Assembly (NCBI RefSeq): GCF_013033515.1
Contig: NZ_WQEG01000008.1
Span: forward strand, 1-64,000
DNA from: Ruegeria sp. HKCCA6707
GTDB taxonomy: Bacteria > Pseudomonadota > Alphaproteobacteria > Rhodobacterales > Rhodobacteraceae
Reading direction: 5' to 3'
Length of the DNA stretch: 64,000 bases
This document shows, piece by piece, positions 1-7,935 of the stretch. A model generated the notes under the pieces. That model did no database searches and was not told where the DNA came from. It saw only the letters and a list, made by a program, of their open reading frames with translations. Both the position numbers and the translations under genes were made by a program. Every line of letters starts with the position of its first letter. The first letter of the stretch is position 1.

Positions 1-317
1 GATCATAAAAACAAACGTTCAACTTCCATATTTCGATATTCAATCACTCGAAGCACCTAAGAGCGTCAACAGTTAAAAGTTTGCACCAGATCCGAGCATG
101 ATTGCCCTGCGCCGGTCGACCGGCACCCATGCCTGCTGGCAGGAAAAAAAGGGGCGGGATACTTTTCCCGGCGTGGAGATTGCCTCCAAGAGCAAAACGG
201 TTCCGAGGGCAATTTGAAAAAATGCGGATTTCTAAAATCAACCCCGGTTTCCTCTTGGAGTGGATGACAGGATAAGCTAGTTGTGTTTCAAGCCTAAAAT
301 ACAATCTAAGGTATGCA
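1..317. other. Left-edge stretch without a recognisable gene
   Basis: This AT-richer stretch precedes the mobilisation-gene remnant. The open frames crossing it show no domain that I recognise and are antisense to the remnant. It may hold the former promoter of the mob gene, but no clear promoter, repeat or RNA gene was seen. Confidence 0.4.
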
Positions 318-736
318 TTGCGTAAGCCCACCGATACCATTGTCTTTTCCGTACGTCTGCCGTGGATGCGCTGGAGCGTTTGGAGGCGGCTTTGGGTGCG
401 CTCGGGGCCATGAGCCGCAACCAAATTATCCAGCGACTGGTCTATCGGCTGATCGGATATCTCGGTCCCGACCCGGCCCATGTGGATCTCTAGCAGCAGC
501 ATCTGCGCCAGGTTCAGGGGAGCCACACCAACCTCAATCAGCTCGCGAAATCGGCCAAGCGCGGCGGCGTCATCTGGACGGATGATGATCGGCGCGATGT
601 CGACAACCTCCATCGTGCCATCATTCCGCATCGCCAGGATCTGTGGTAGCTGATCGCCGCAGCGCGTCGGAACCGGGAACCGGAGGCCGCCATTCGGCGG
701 CTCCTGCGAGAGGAAGGGGACGGTGTCGGAACATGA
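318..736 (+). pseudogene. Degraded MobC-like plasmid mobilisation (relaxosome) protein
   Basis: Read with one frame correction, this stretch encodes a protein of about 139 residues resembling MobC-type relaxosome accessory proteins, which help a relaxase nick the origin of transfer. The start region reads RKPTDTIVFSVRLP (from a TTG at 318). A missing base near 363 shifts the frame, and the protein continues as VDALERLEAALGA. The later part contains HTNLNQLAKSAKRGG, the usual position of the MobC N-L-N-Q motif. Two in-frame TAG stops lie at 491-493 and 647-649. The final TGA (734-736) overlaps the next ATG by ATGA, as in an intact mob operon. The continuity of protein-like sequence across the lesions is visible directly; the family assignment is by motif only. 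No relaxase is present in the window. Confidence 0.6.
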
Positions 737-1146
737 CAACGGCAGCCCTTGATCTCGCTGGAGCTGATCTGTTCGAGCTTGCCTTCCGGGAGGCCTTTGC
801 CGGTTGGCATGAGGACATTGTGCCAGGAGAAAGTGTTGACGTGATAGAACGGCTGGAAACAGGTGGGCCGGCTGTTTTGCAGAAAGGCAAAGTGATTTAT
901 GTCGCCGGGCGCGGGGACGAAAAAATGCAAGACAAACAAGTGCGTCGAGCGCTTGATCTGGCAAAGATCAAATGGATCGATCTGCCCGAGGACCTGCGAA
1001 TCCGCGATAACGGGCAACTGAGTTATGTGTTTAACTATGGAAGTAAAACGCGAGATATTACTTCGATTGCCAAGGGCCGGAAACTTGAAATGGCGTACTT
1101 GCAATTAGAGCCGTGCGGCGTGACCTGTCTTGGACCGCGCGTATGA
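733..1146 (+). pseudogene. C-terminal fragment resembling GH42 beta-galactosidase, probably fused to a foreign N-terminus
   Basis: The frame opens at the ATGA overlap with the mob remnant and codes for about 137 residues. From about residue 37 onward it resembles the C-terminal beta domain of GH42 beta-galactosidases: a GGPAVLQKGKVIYVAG stretch, then DLPEDLRIRDNGQLSYVFNYG, and a short terminal strand ending GPRV. The catalytic TIM barrel of about 500 residues is absent, so it cannot be an active galactosidase. The first 25 or so residues do not resemble that family and may be the start of the gene that originally followed mobC. I infer a recombination scar joining two broken genes. An unrelated short beta-domain protein remains possible. 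Confidence 0.45.
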
Positions 1147-1320
1147 AAAACTGAGCACCCTTAAACCGGTGTAGAACCTGCGGCAGGCCGAGTGCCAAGC
1201 GCCGGATCTTCAGTTGGGGGCAGTGAACAAAGCTCGGCTGGTGGTCCTAGCTGTGGGTTCTGATCGGACCAGAACACGGATTGCTCTGGCCCGGATCGAA
1301 GGACTCAAGGCTTGAAAGGG

Positions 1321-4300
1321 TTAGAAAGACCAGCGCAGCCCGGCAAGAAAGTTCGGTCCTTGTGCATCAGATCCAAACTCTTGTTCGGCATTGGCCTCGA
1401 ACCGCATATTGTCGAAGAACTCGTGCTCATAGCCGATTTCGATGCTGCCACCGCTAAAGTCATTTGCGGCAAAAGACAGGGTCTGGGTCGTCGAGAAGAG
1501 TGTCACCGCTGCGCTGGTGTCATCAAGGTTTTCGCGCACCACTCCGCTCAGCTGGCCATAGATTGTGCCACCGCTGTTGAGAACCTTGTCGATCTCGATA
1601 CCCAACCGTGCTTCGACAACCTCGGTCGTACTGTCGCCAACCGTGACGTTGGCCAGTGAATCGGTTTCGGTATAGCTGTCATCGTCCTGGTTGCTATAGC
1701 GCACCTCTCCAAAGCCTAGCAGACCAAAATTGTCACTGACGTCAAAGGCACGCTGAGCGCCCAGATGGACGGTCCACAAGGTGCTGTCGAAATCGGCCTG
1801 GGCATCGCTGCTGCCGCTGATCTGACGCGTGCGGTCGGTGGACAGCCACGCGTATCCAAGGCCCGCCTCGACCTGATAGGCGCCGAACTGACGCCCGACA
1901 GCAGCGTTGACGTAAAATCCGTCCGTGTCGAAATCGATATTGCTGGTATCCCCGTCAGAGCGGAAAACGCCGATCCCGGCCGAAAGGGCCAAACCGTTTT
2001 CCAGATGGCCGGAATACCCGGCGCTGCCGTTGAAGACGGTAACATCTGTGTCGCTGCCCGGAACATTCTCGAACTCGCGCGATTCCCCTTCGATCAGGGC
2101 AAAGGGACGGAACCCACCGATCGAAAAGCGTGAGATACCGCCCGCAGCGTTGCGAGTCACTTGCGCCTCGGGCTCAAAGCTGAGCGTATCTGCCGAACGG
2201 CCGATCAACTCACCATAATAGGCTGTCAGGTTGGCCTGGGCCAGCAGGTCAACCGCATCGACGCTGGCATAGATCGGATCAGTGCCACCTTCATCTTCGA
2301 TGAACCAGGCGAACCGGTCGTCCGAGACAGTGGTCACAAAGGCGCCACTGCTCGGGGCTGCGTCTTCAAAGCGGAACACTGCGCCACCGCTGACTGCATC
2401 CAGATTGACGTTGTGATCCTGCACCCGGATCAGCCCATTGACCTGATCGGTGGTGACAATGTTCAGCGTGCCGGTACCTGTGCCTAAGAAGATGGCATAG
2501 GCATCTCCGGTGTCCGAACTGGCCGAGATCTGGCCCATCCGGGTGATCACCCCGTCGAAGTTTTCGAAATACAAACCAAAGGCTTGCGAGGTTTCGGCAC
2601 CCGAAGCGCTGGCCGAGATAACGCCGGTATTGGCAAAACTGCCCTGCATATCCTCGACCCAGATGCCCGCGGCGCTGACCTTATCTGACGGCCCATTTCC
2701 GGCGGATACGGCCGAGGCCGTGATCGAGCCCGAGTTTCTCAGTGTACCTCCATAGGCGCTTTCAAGCTGGATGCCCTGCGCCGAGCCATTCGTGCTGGCA
2801 TTGGCCCGCGCAACAATCGAGCCGCTGTTGCGGATTGCCGCGCTTGTGTCTTCATCGAGGTAGATGCCCTGCACCACGGCCCTATTGCCGGCTGAGGTAC
2901 CGATCGCCGTGATTGAGCCGGTATTCGACAGGGATCCACTCAGGATGTTCTTGATCGCAATACCCTGCGCTTCGACGCTTGCCGAAGATGGGCTGCGCGC
3001 AGTGACGCTGATCGTGCCAGAGTTGGTCACGTCGCCTGCGGTCGTGCCGCCACCGCTGCTGTAGATGCCAAAGGCTTCGGCTGAACTCGTCATATCGACA
3101 GATTCGACAGTTATTGAGCCCGAGTTCGAAATATTTCCACCGACGCCGCCAAGGAGGTAAAGACCGGCAGCAGTCGCTTCGGTCTCACCGCGTGCGATTG
3201 CGGTGATATCACCCGAGTTTTTCACGCTGCCGGTCGTACCGCCTGAGACGGAAAGGCCGTATGCCTCGGCTTCTTCTGCCACTGAATCCGCAAAAACAGA
3301 GATTGTGCCCGAGTTGTTGAGGTTTCCGGTCAGACCACCCGACAGATCGATCCCGTATCCGGTCGCCGAAGCGTCTCCCTTTGCGCTCACAGAGATCGAG
3401 CCGCTGTTTGTAACGTTTCCGGTTGTCGCGCCAGACACGAAAAGGCCGTTTGCCTCAGCGTCCCCGTCGGTCGCGTTTGCCGAAGTGGAGATTGTGCCCG
3501 AGTTGTTGAAGCTGCCATTCAAATCGCCGGACAGGTAGAGGCCTGCCGCCGTTGCGGATGTGCTGCCCTGGGCATTGCCGATCACGGTTCCGGTGTTGGT
3601 GATATTGCCCGTCGTGTCGCCCTGGATATAGACGCCTGCACCGTCGGCTGAGGCGCCAGTGGAGTTGGCGATGCCCTGGAGCGTTCCGCTGTTGGTCAGG
3701 TTGCCGTTCAGATCACCGATGATGTGATAGCCCCAGCCTGTTGCGCTGCTGAAACCGTTGCCGGTTGCGCTGATGGTGCCGCTGTTGGTCAGGTTGCCGT
3801 TAATATCATTGTTGACGCGTACACCTATGGCTTGGGCGCTGGTGCCTTGGTTGGCGGTTGCCGTGATGGATCCGCTATTGCTGAGGTTGCCATTCACATC
3901 CGTGGCAAAAAACAGGCCCATGGCCGTGACCGAGCTGGCATCGCGAGCAAGCGTGGTGATGGTGCCGGTGTTGACAACGGATGTATCGACGTCATCAAAG
4001 AACGAAAACCCGAACGCACCTGCAAAGCTGGAGCCGTCGCTGTCGGCCTGGGCGGTGATGATGCCGTCATTTCGGATCGTGGCGGTGGATTCGGCGCCGT
4101 CATCAAAGAAAAGGCCTGCGGCGTTCGCGCCACCACCGGCGCTGTCGGCAATAGCCGTGATCGTGCCGGTATTGGTTACCGCGCCTTCGACACCGTCGTC
4201 GAACACCAAACCGCCCGCAGAAACGCCGGAGCCCATTGCGTTGATGTCAATGGTGCCATTGTTAATGATCTGGCCGCTGGTCAGGATTTGCCCGTCAAAG

Positions 4301-4641
4301 AACGCACCCACCCCAACACTACCCCCGGCCGATGGGCCGGAAATCGTGCCATTGTTTGTGAGGGTGCTGCCATAATCGGGAACGACAAAAAGCGACGGAC
4401 CGCTTGTTGTGGTCAGGTTGATTGCTCCGGTCGGCGTGATCGTGATGTCGTTGTCGACAACAACCACTTCCTGTGTGGTCTGCGGAGCCGAGATTACCTG
4501 GGCCGCTGCGATACCAGCCGACAATGCCGCAACCGATACGCTTGCCAGGAACACTGAAGGTGCGACGCTTGCGATCTGCCCCTTCCACTTCACCACTCGC
4601 CCACCACGCGACGGCGTGTTTGTAGCTGCGCAACCCTTCAT
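1321..4641 (-). CDS. Autotransporter with repetitive beta-helix passenger and C-terminal outer-membrane barrel
   Basis: Type V secreted surface protein of about 1106 residues. The N-terminus is basic and is followed by a hydrophobic signal stretch ending near SAGIAAAQ (about residues 32-48). The passenger has about 20 imperfect repeats of 35-45 residues, each carrying an N-(S/T/N)-G-x-I core (NSGTIS, NTGTIT), typical of a parallel beta-helix. The last 280 or so residues alternate polar and hydrophobic positions like a 12-strand autotransporter barrel, and the protein ends in RWSF, the terminal aromatic recognised by the BAM complex. I chose the ATG at 4641; a GTG 24 nt upstream (4665) is the alternative, and neither has a strong Shine-Dalgarno. 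No protease or lipase motif is visible in the passenger, so adhesion or aggregation is likely but inferred. It is divergent from the next gene. Confidence 0.85.
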   Translation of the reverse strand: MKGCAATNTPSRGGRVVKWKGQIASVAPSVFLASVSVAALSAGIAAAQVISAPQTTQEVVVVDNDITITPTGAINLTTTSGPSLFVVPDYGSTLTNNGTISGPSAGGSVGVGAFFDGQILTSGQIINNGTIDINAMGSGVSAGGLVFDDGVEGAVTNTGTITAIADSAGGGANAAGLFFDDGAESTATIRNDGIITAQADSDGSSFAGAFGFSFFDDVDTSVVNTGTITTLARDASSVTAMGLFFATDVNGNLSNSGSITATANQGTSAQAIGVRVNNDINGNLTNSGTISATGNGFSSATGWGYHIIGDLNGNLTNSGTLQGIANSTGASADGAGVYIQGDTTGNITNTGTVIGNAQGSTSATAAGLYLSGDLNGSFNNSGTISTSANATDGDAEANGLFVSGATTGNVTNSGSISVSAKGDASATGYGIDLSGGLTGNLNNSGTISVFADSVAEEAEAYGLSVSGGTTGSVKNSGDITAIARGETEATAAGLYLLGGVGGNISNSGSITVESVDMTSSAEAFGIYSSGGGTTAGDVTNSGTISVTARSPSSASVEAQGIAIKNILSGSLSNTGSITAIGTSAGNRAVVQGIYLDEDTSAAIRNSGSIVARANASTNGSAQGIQLESAYGGTLRNSGSITASAVSAGNGPSDKVSAAGIWVEDMQGSFANTGVISASASGAETSQAFGLYFENFDGVITRMGQISASSDTGDAYAIFLGTGTGTLNIVTTDQVNGLIRVQDHNVNLDAVSGGAVFRFEDAAPSSGAFVTTVSDDRFAWFIEDEGGTDPIYASVDAVDLLAQANLTAYYGELIGRSADTLSFEPEAQVTRNAAGGISRFSIGGFRPFALIEGESREFENVPGSDTDVTVFNGSAGYSGHLENGLALSAGIGVFRSDGDTSNIDFDTDGFYVNAAVGRQFGAYQVEAGLGYAWLSTDRTRQISGSSDAQADFDSTLWTVHLGAQRAFDVSDNFGLLGFGEVRYSNQDDDSYTETDSLANVTVGDSTTEVVEARLGIEIDKVLNSGGTIYGQLSGVVRENLDDTSAAVTLFSTTQTLSFAANDFSGGSIEIGYEHEFFDNMRFEANAEQEFGSDAQGPNFLAGLRWSF

Positions 4642-4888
4642 ATCAAGATTAACCCCGAAATTCACTTATACGTTTACTGATCCGTTAGCGTAGTGCTCAA
4701 GGTGGGCGCAAATATGGCCTTTGCGTAAAACTTTCGAAGATTTTGTAGTATGGCATAAAGAACACACATATGCTGGGGTTAGATCGCACCTATCGGAGTG
4801 GCAAAGGATGGACGCGCTTTGGTGTTTGGGCTACGAGAGCGGGCTGGCCTAGATCCTTGAATAACGTCGGCGATCCAGAGGCAGGGCG

Positions 4889-6976
4889 ATGACGCAACAA
4901 AAACAGCTTTCGATTCAACAGGCGTTTGAGCTTGGGGTCTCGCACTATCAGGCTGGCCGTTTGCAGCAGGCGGCGGCGTTGTTTTCCGAGATTGTCAAAC
5001 TTGTGCCGAAACATGCGCAGGCACACCATCTTTTGGGGCTCGTGGCGTTTCAAGCCGGGCAGGTTGATCCAGCTGTTTCGCAATTGGAAACAGCTGTGAA
5101 AATACAGCCAGATAATGCGCATTTCCTGGCCAATTTCACTGAAGTGCTGCGCCAGGCCGGTCGGTTGGACCAGGCTCGGGCGGTTGGTGAGCGCGCGGTA
5201 CATCTGGAGCCGGGGAACGCGGCGGCGCAGTCCAATTTGGGGCTCGTCTACTACGATCTGGAGCTTCTTGATCAGGCCAAAACCGCGCAAGAGCGTGCGA
5301 TTGCCGTGTCGCCCGATTTCGACCGGGCGCTGAACAATCTGGGCAGTATTGCGCGGGATCAAGGGGATCGCGACACGGCAATCACGCAGTACCGCGCAGC
5401 GCTGCGGGTCAATCCGGGCTCGGCCGAGACCTCCAACAACCTGATTTCGGTTCTGATCGAGGCCGAGCGGATTACAGAGGCGCGAAGCTTTGCAGAAGGG
5501 CAGGGTGCGCGCTTTGCTAAGGATGCCGAATTTCAGCGCAATCTGGGCCGGATTTGCGTGATGGAGAATGATCTGGATCGTGCCGAACAGGCGTTTCGAC
5601 ACGCGCTTGTTTTGGATGATCGTAAGCCGGAAACCTATGTCGGCTTGTCTCAGGTCCTGTTTGAGAAGAACCACCCCAAGCTGGCGCTGATCGAAGCAGA
5701 GCAAGCCCTGCGGCTTGAGCCCGACTACGCTGCGGCCTGTCATCAGGCAGGGCTGGTCAAGGCGCATCTGGGCGATGTCGAGGCCGCCACGGCCCTTTAC
5801 AACAAGGCGATTGCGCAAAAGCCCAAGCTGATGGCAAGCCGTCTGGCGCTGGGTCATCTGGCCGTCGAGCAGGGAGATTTCGACACAGCGCGCGACTATT
5901 TCGAAACGGCGGCTCAATCCCCTGACGATGCGCTGAGCGCGCATATTGCCTTGGTTCGGTTGGGCAAAATCACCGAAGATAGCCCGTCTTTTCAGGCGCT
6001 TCAGGCGGCACTGCCCGATGTTGACAAGATGGTACGCCCCAAGGCGGCTGCATTCCACTACGCCTTGGGCGAATGCTATGACAAGCTGGGGCACTATGAC
6101 GACGCTTTTGCACAGTTCCAGCAGGGCGCCCGGATCAAGCGGGGCCTGGTGTCTTATGATGCGGATGCGACGGATCGGATGTTTGACGATCTGATTTCAA
6201 CCTTCGACGCCGACCGGATTGCGCAGTTGCGGCAGAACGCCATTGCCAGCGCCAAACCGATCTTTGTGGTGGGAATGCCACGGTCGGGCACCACTCTGAC
6301 CGAGTCTATTCTGGATTCGCATCCCGACGTGTTTGGCGCGGGTGAGTTGAACGATCTACAGGCGCTGTTTGGCTCGGTTGGCGCGGGTCAGGCAAATGTG
6401 GCCGCTGCAATCCGCACCATGTCTGCGGATCAATTGACGCGCCGGGCCGAGGATTTTGTGGATGTTTTGACCGCTGTGGGTGGCGACGCGCCCCGTGTTG
6501 TCGACAAGATGCCTGCCAATTTCCAGATGATCGGGCTGATCCATGCGCTGATACCAAATGCGAAGATCATTCATATCAGCCGCGATCCGCTGGACATCTG
6601 CCTGTCCTGTTACACCCGTCTGTTCGAACGCAGCCAACAGCACAGTTATGACCTGGTCGAGCTGGGGCGGTACTACAACAACTACGCGCGGATCATGTCC
6701 CATTGGCAGGATGTTCTGCCAAGTGACGCGTTCTATTCTATCCGCTACGAAGAGCTGGTGGATGACATTGAAACCGTCACGCGCGGGATGTTGGAGTATT
6801 GCGGGCTGGACTGGGCCGACGATTGTCTGAGCTTTCATTCCGGCAAACGTCGCGTGCGCACAGCCAGCGTGCAACAGGTGCGCCAGCCTTTGTATCGCAG
6901 CTCAAAAGAGAAGTGGCGGCGCTATGAGACGCATCTGCAACCGCTGATCGACACGATCGGTGACAACCGGATCTAG
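4889..6976 (+). CDS. TPR-repeat sulfotransferase fusion protein
   Basis: Predicted cytoplasmic protein of 695 residues. Residues from about 8 to 410 form roughly ten tetratricopeptide repeats (for example AQAHHLLGLVAFQAGQ). From about residue 455 a sulfotransferase domain begins with the PAPS-binding P-loop PIFVVGMPRSGTTLTES, followed by a 3'-phosphate-type segment IIHISRDPLDICLSCY. The family transfers sulfate from PAPS to protein tyrosine or carbohydrate. The TPR part probably selects the acceptor. The ATG at 4889 follows GAGG at 4878-4881. The gene converges on hpaR with a 4-nt overlap. The neighbouring autotransporter and the distant polysaccharide genes are possible acceptor sources, but nothing in the sequence proves this. 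Confidence 0.85.
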   Translation: MTQQKQLSIQQAFELGVSHYQAGRLQQAAALFSEIVKLVPKHAQAHHLLGLVAFQAGQVDPAVSQLETAVKIQPDNAHFLANFTEVLRQAGRLDQARAVGERAVHLEPGNAAAQSNLGLVYYDLELLDQAKTAQERAIAVSPDFDRALNNLGSIARDQGDRDTAITQYRAALRVNPGSAETSNNLISVLIEAERITEARSFAEGQGARFAKDAEFQRNLGRICVMENDLDRAEQAFRHALVLDDRKPETYVGLSQVLFEKNHPKLALIEAEQALRLEPDYAAACHQAGLVKAHLGDVEAATALYNKAIAQKPKLMASRLALGHLAVEQGDFDTARDYFETAAQSPDDALSAHIALVRLGKITEDSPSFQALQAALPDVDKMVRPKAAAFHYALGECYDKLGHYDDAFAQFQQGARIKRGLVSYDADATDRMFDDLISTFDADRIAQLRQNAIASAKPIFVVGMPRSGTTLTESILDSHPDVFGAGELNDLQALFGSVGAGQANVAAAIRTMSADQLTRRAEDFVDVLTAVGGDAPRVVDKMPANFQMIGLIHALIPNAKIIHISRDPLDICLSCYTRLFERSQQHSYDLVELGRYYNNYARIMSHWQDVLPSDAFYSIRYEELVDDIETVTRGMLEYCGLDWADDCLSFHSGKRRVRTASVQQVRQPLYRSSKEKWRRYETHLQPLIDTIGDNRI

Positions 6977-7446
6977 GGCCTGACCTGATCCTGTAGCTTG
7001 TCGGCCAGTTTTTGCAGCAGGGTCAGCAGCTTGTCGTGATCTTTGTCACCCAAGAGCGTGCGATAGTGCTCTGCGATCTCAATCGCTTCGCTGAGATGCG
7101 TGTCGATGATTGCCTGACCCTGCGAGGTGATCGCGATATGGTGGCGTCGCCGGTCATCGGCGTCGGTTTCGCGCTGGACGTAGCCACTGCTTTGCATGGA
7201 TTGAACGATCCGCGTCAGGCTGGGCGACATCAGACCTGCGCGTTTGGCAAGATTGCCCGCATCCATCGGCCCGCTTTCGCTGAGCACCCGCAGAACCCGC
7301 CATTGCTGCTCGGTGATGCCAGCCTTGAGCAGCATTTTGCGGATAGGAGCCATGACCGCCTCGCGCGCCAGGATCAGCGACACGGGCAAAGACTTGCGGG
7401 ACGGGGGCAGGGAAGTGCGTTGATGAGAGGGGGCGGGTTTGGTCAT
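6973..7446 (-). CDS. hpaR: MarR-family repressor of the homoprotocatechuate operon (HpaR)
   Basis: 157 residues with a winged-helix MarR fold. The N-terminal part SLILAREAVMAPIRKML and the stretch TEQQWRVLRVL match HpaR proteins. The recognition helix lies in GLMSPSLTRIVQSM, and the wing contains DADDRRRHHIAIT with the conserved D-x-R. HpaR represses meta-cleavage genes and is released by homoprotocatechuate-type ligands (family knowledge). The gene is divergent from hpaF, with 104 bp between the two starts that contain inverted TTAACATGT half-sites, so it probably controls both promoters and itself. Confidence 0.88.
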   Translation of the reverse strand: MTKPAPSHQRTSLPPSRKSLPVSLILAREAVMAPIRKMLLKAGITEQQWRVLRVLSESGPMDAGNLAKRAGLMSPSLTRIVQSMQSSGYVQRETDADDRRRHHIAITSQGQAIIDTHLSEAIEIAEHYRTLLGDKDHDKLLTLLQKLADKLQDQVRP

Positions 7447-7465
7447 GAGGCACCGTGATTACATC

Positions 7466-7531
7466 ACATGTTAAATAAATCGATTGACTCGACTCTGCAA
7501 GTTTGGGTATGACTGTCATTAGTTAACATGT
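7466..7531. promoter_or_regulatory. Probable HpaR operator pair in the hpaR-hpaF intergenic region
   Basis: ACATGTTAA at 7466-7474 and its reverse complement TTAACATGT at 7523-7531 lie 57 bp apart (start to start), each followed outward or inward by AT-rich sequence. The first is close to the hpaR start (7446), the second 19 bp before hpaF. The symmetry and placement suggest one site over each promoter. Assignment to HpaR is inferred from position. Confidence 0.6.
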
Positions 7532-7550
7532 AAAATAAAAGCTGAACGCC

Positions 7551-7931
7551 ATGCCGCATATTCAGATCGAGTATTCAGGGAACCTTGAAAGGATCGTTGA
7601 CATGTCGGCCCTGTGCGAGGCGATCCGGCAGCGGGCTGTGCAGATCGAGGCGTTGCCGATGCCTGGTCTTCGGGTGCGGGCTGTGCGGGTTGATCACTAT
7701 GCCATTGCGGATGGGGATCCAAAGCATGGGTTTGTCGATATCAGTGTGCGTATCCGCGAAGGGCGCCCGAATGCGGTCAAGCAGGACGTGGTGACCCAGA
7801 TCTTTGAGGCGGCACAGGATTTTCTGGGCCCGGTGATGGCCAAACGCCCGGTGGCCTTGTCTGCTGAACTGCGCGACATTGATGCCCGGTATTCGCCGAA
7901 ATGCGGCACGATCCGGGATCATCTGGAGTAG
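7551..7931 (+). CDS. hpaF: 5-carboxymethyl-2-hydroxymuconate delta-isomerase
   Basis: 126 residues, the usual length of CHMI (HpaF), a tautomerase-superfamily enzyme that isomerises 5-carboxymethyl-2-hydroxymuconate in homoprotocatechuate degradation. The mature protein starts with Pro (MPHIQIEYSGN), the catalytic base of the superfamily. Arg-rich conserved segments follow (LRVRAVRVDHYAI, HGFVDISVRI). It is the first gene of the operon, immediately downstream of the proposed HpaR sites, and its stop is 4 nt before the hpaE ATG. Confidence 0.9.
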   Translation: MPHIQIEYSGNLERIVDMSALCEAIRQRAVQIEALPMPGLRVRAVRVDHYAIADGDPKHGFVDISVRIREGRPNAVKQDVVTQIFEAAQDFLGPVMAKRPVALSAELRDIDARYSPKCGTIRDHLE

Positions 7932-7935
7932 GCAC

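Noticed and set aside
3724-4557. 277-codon plus-strand frame across the autotransporter
   Set aside because: Antisense to the repetitive passenger. The repeats keep the opposite strand open, and the translation is low-complexity without a domain.
1321-4641. Regular spaced repeats considered as CRISPR
   Set aside because: Repeats are imperfect, code for a beta-helix protein and lack constant repeats with unique spacers.
4790-6094. 434-codon minus-strand frame
   Set aside because: Complement of the TPR repeats; Arg/Gln-rich translation with no motif.
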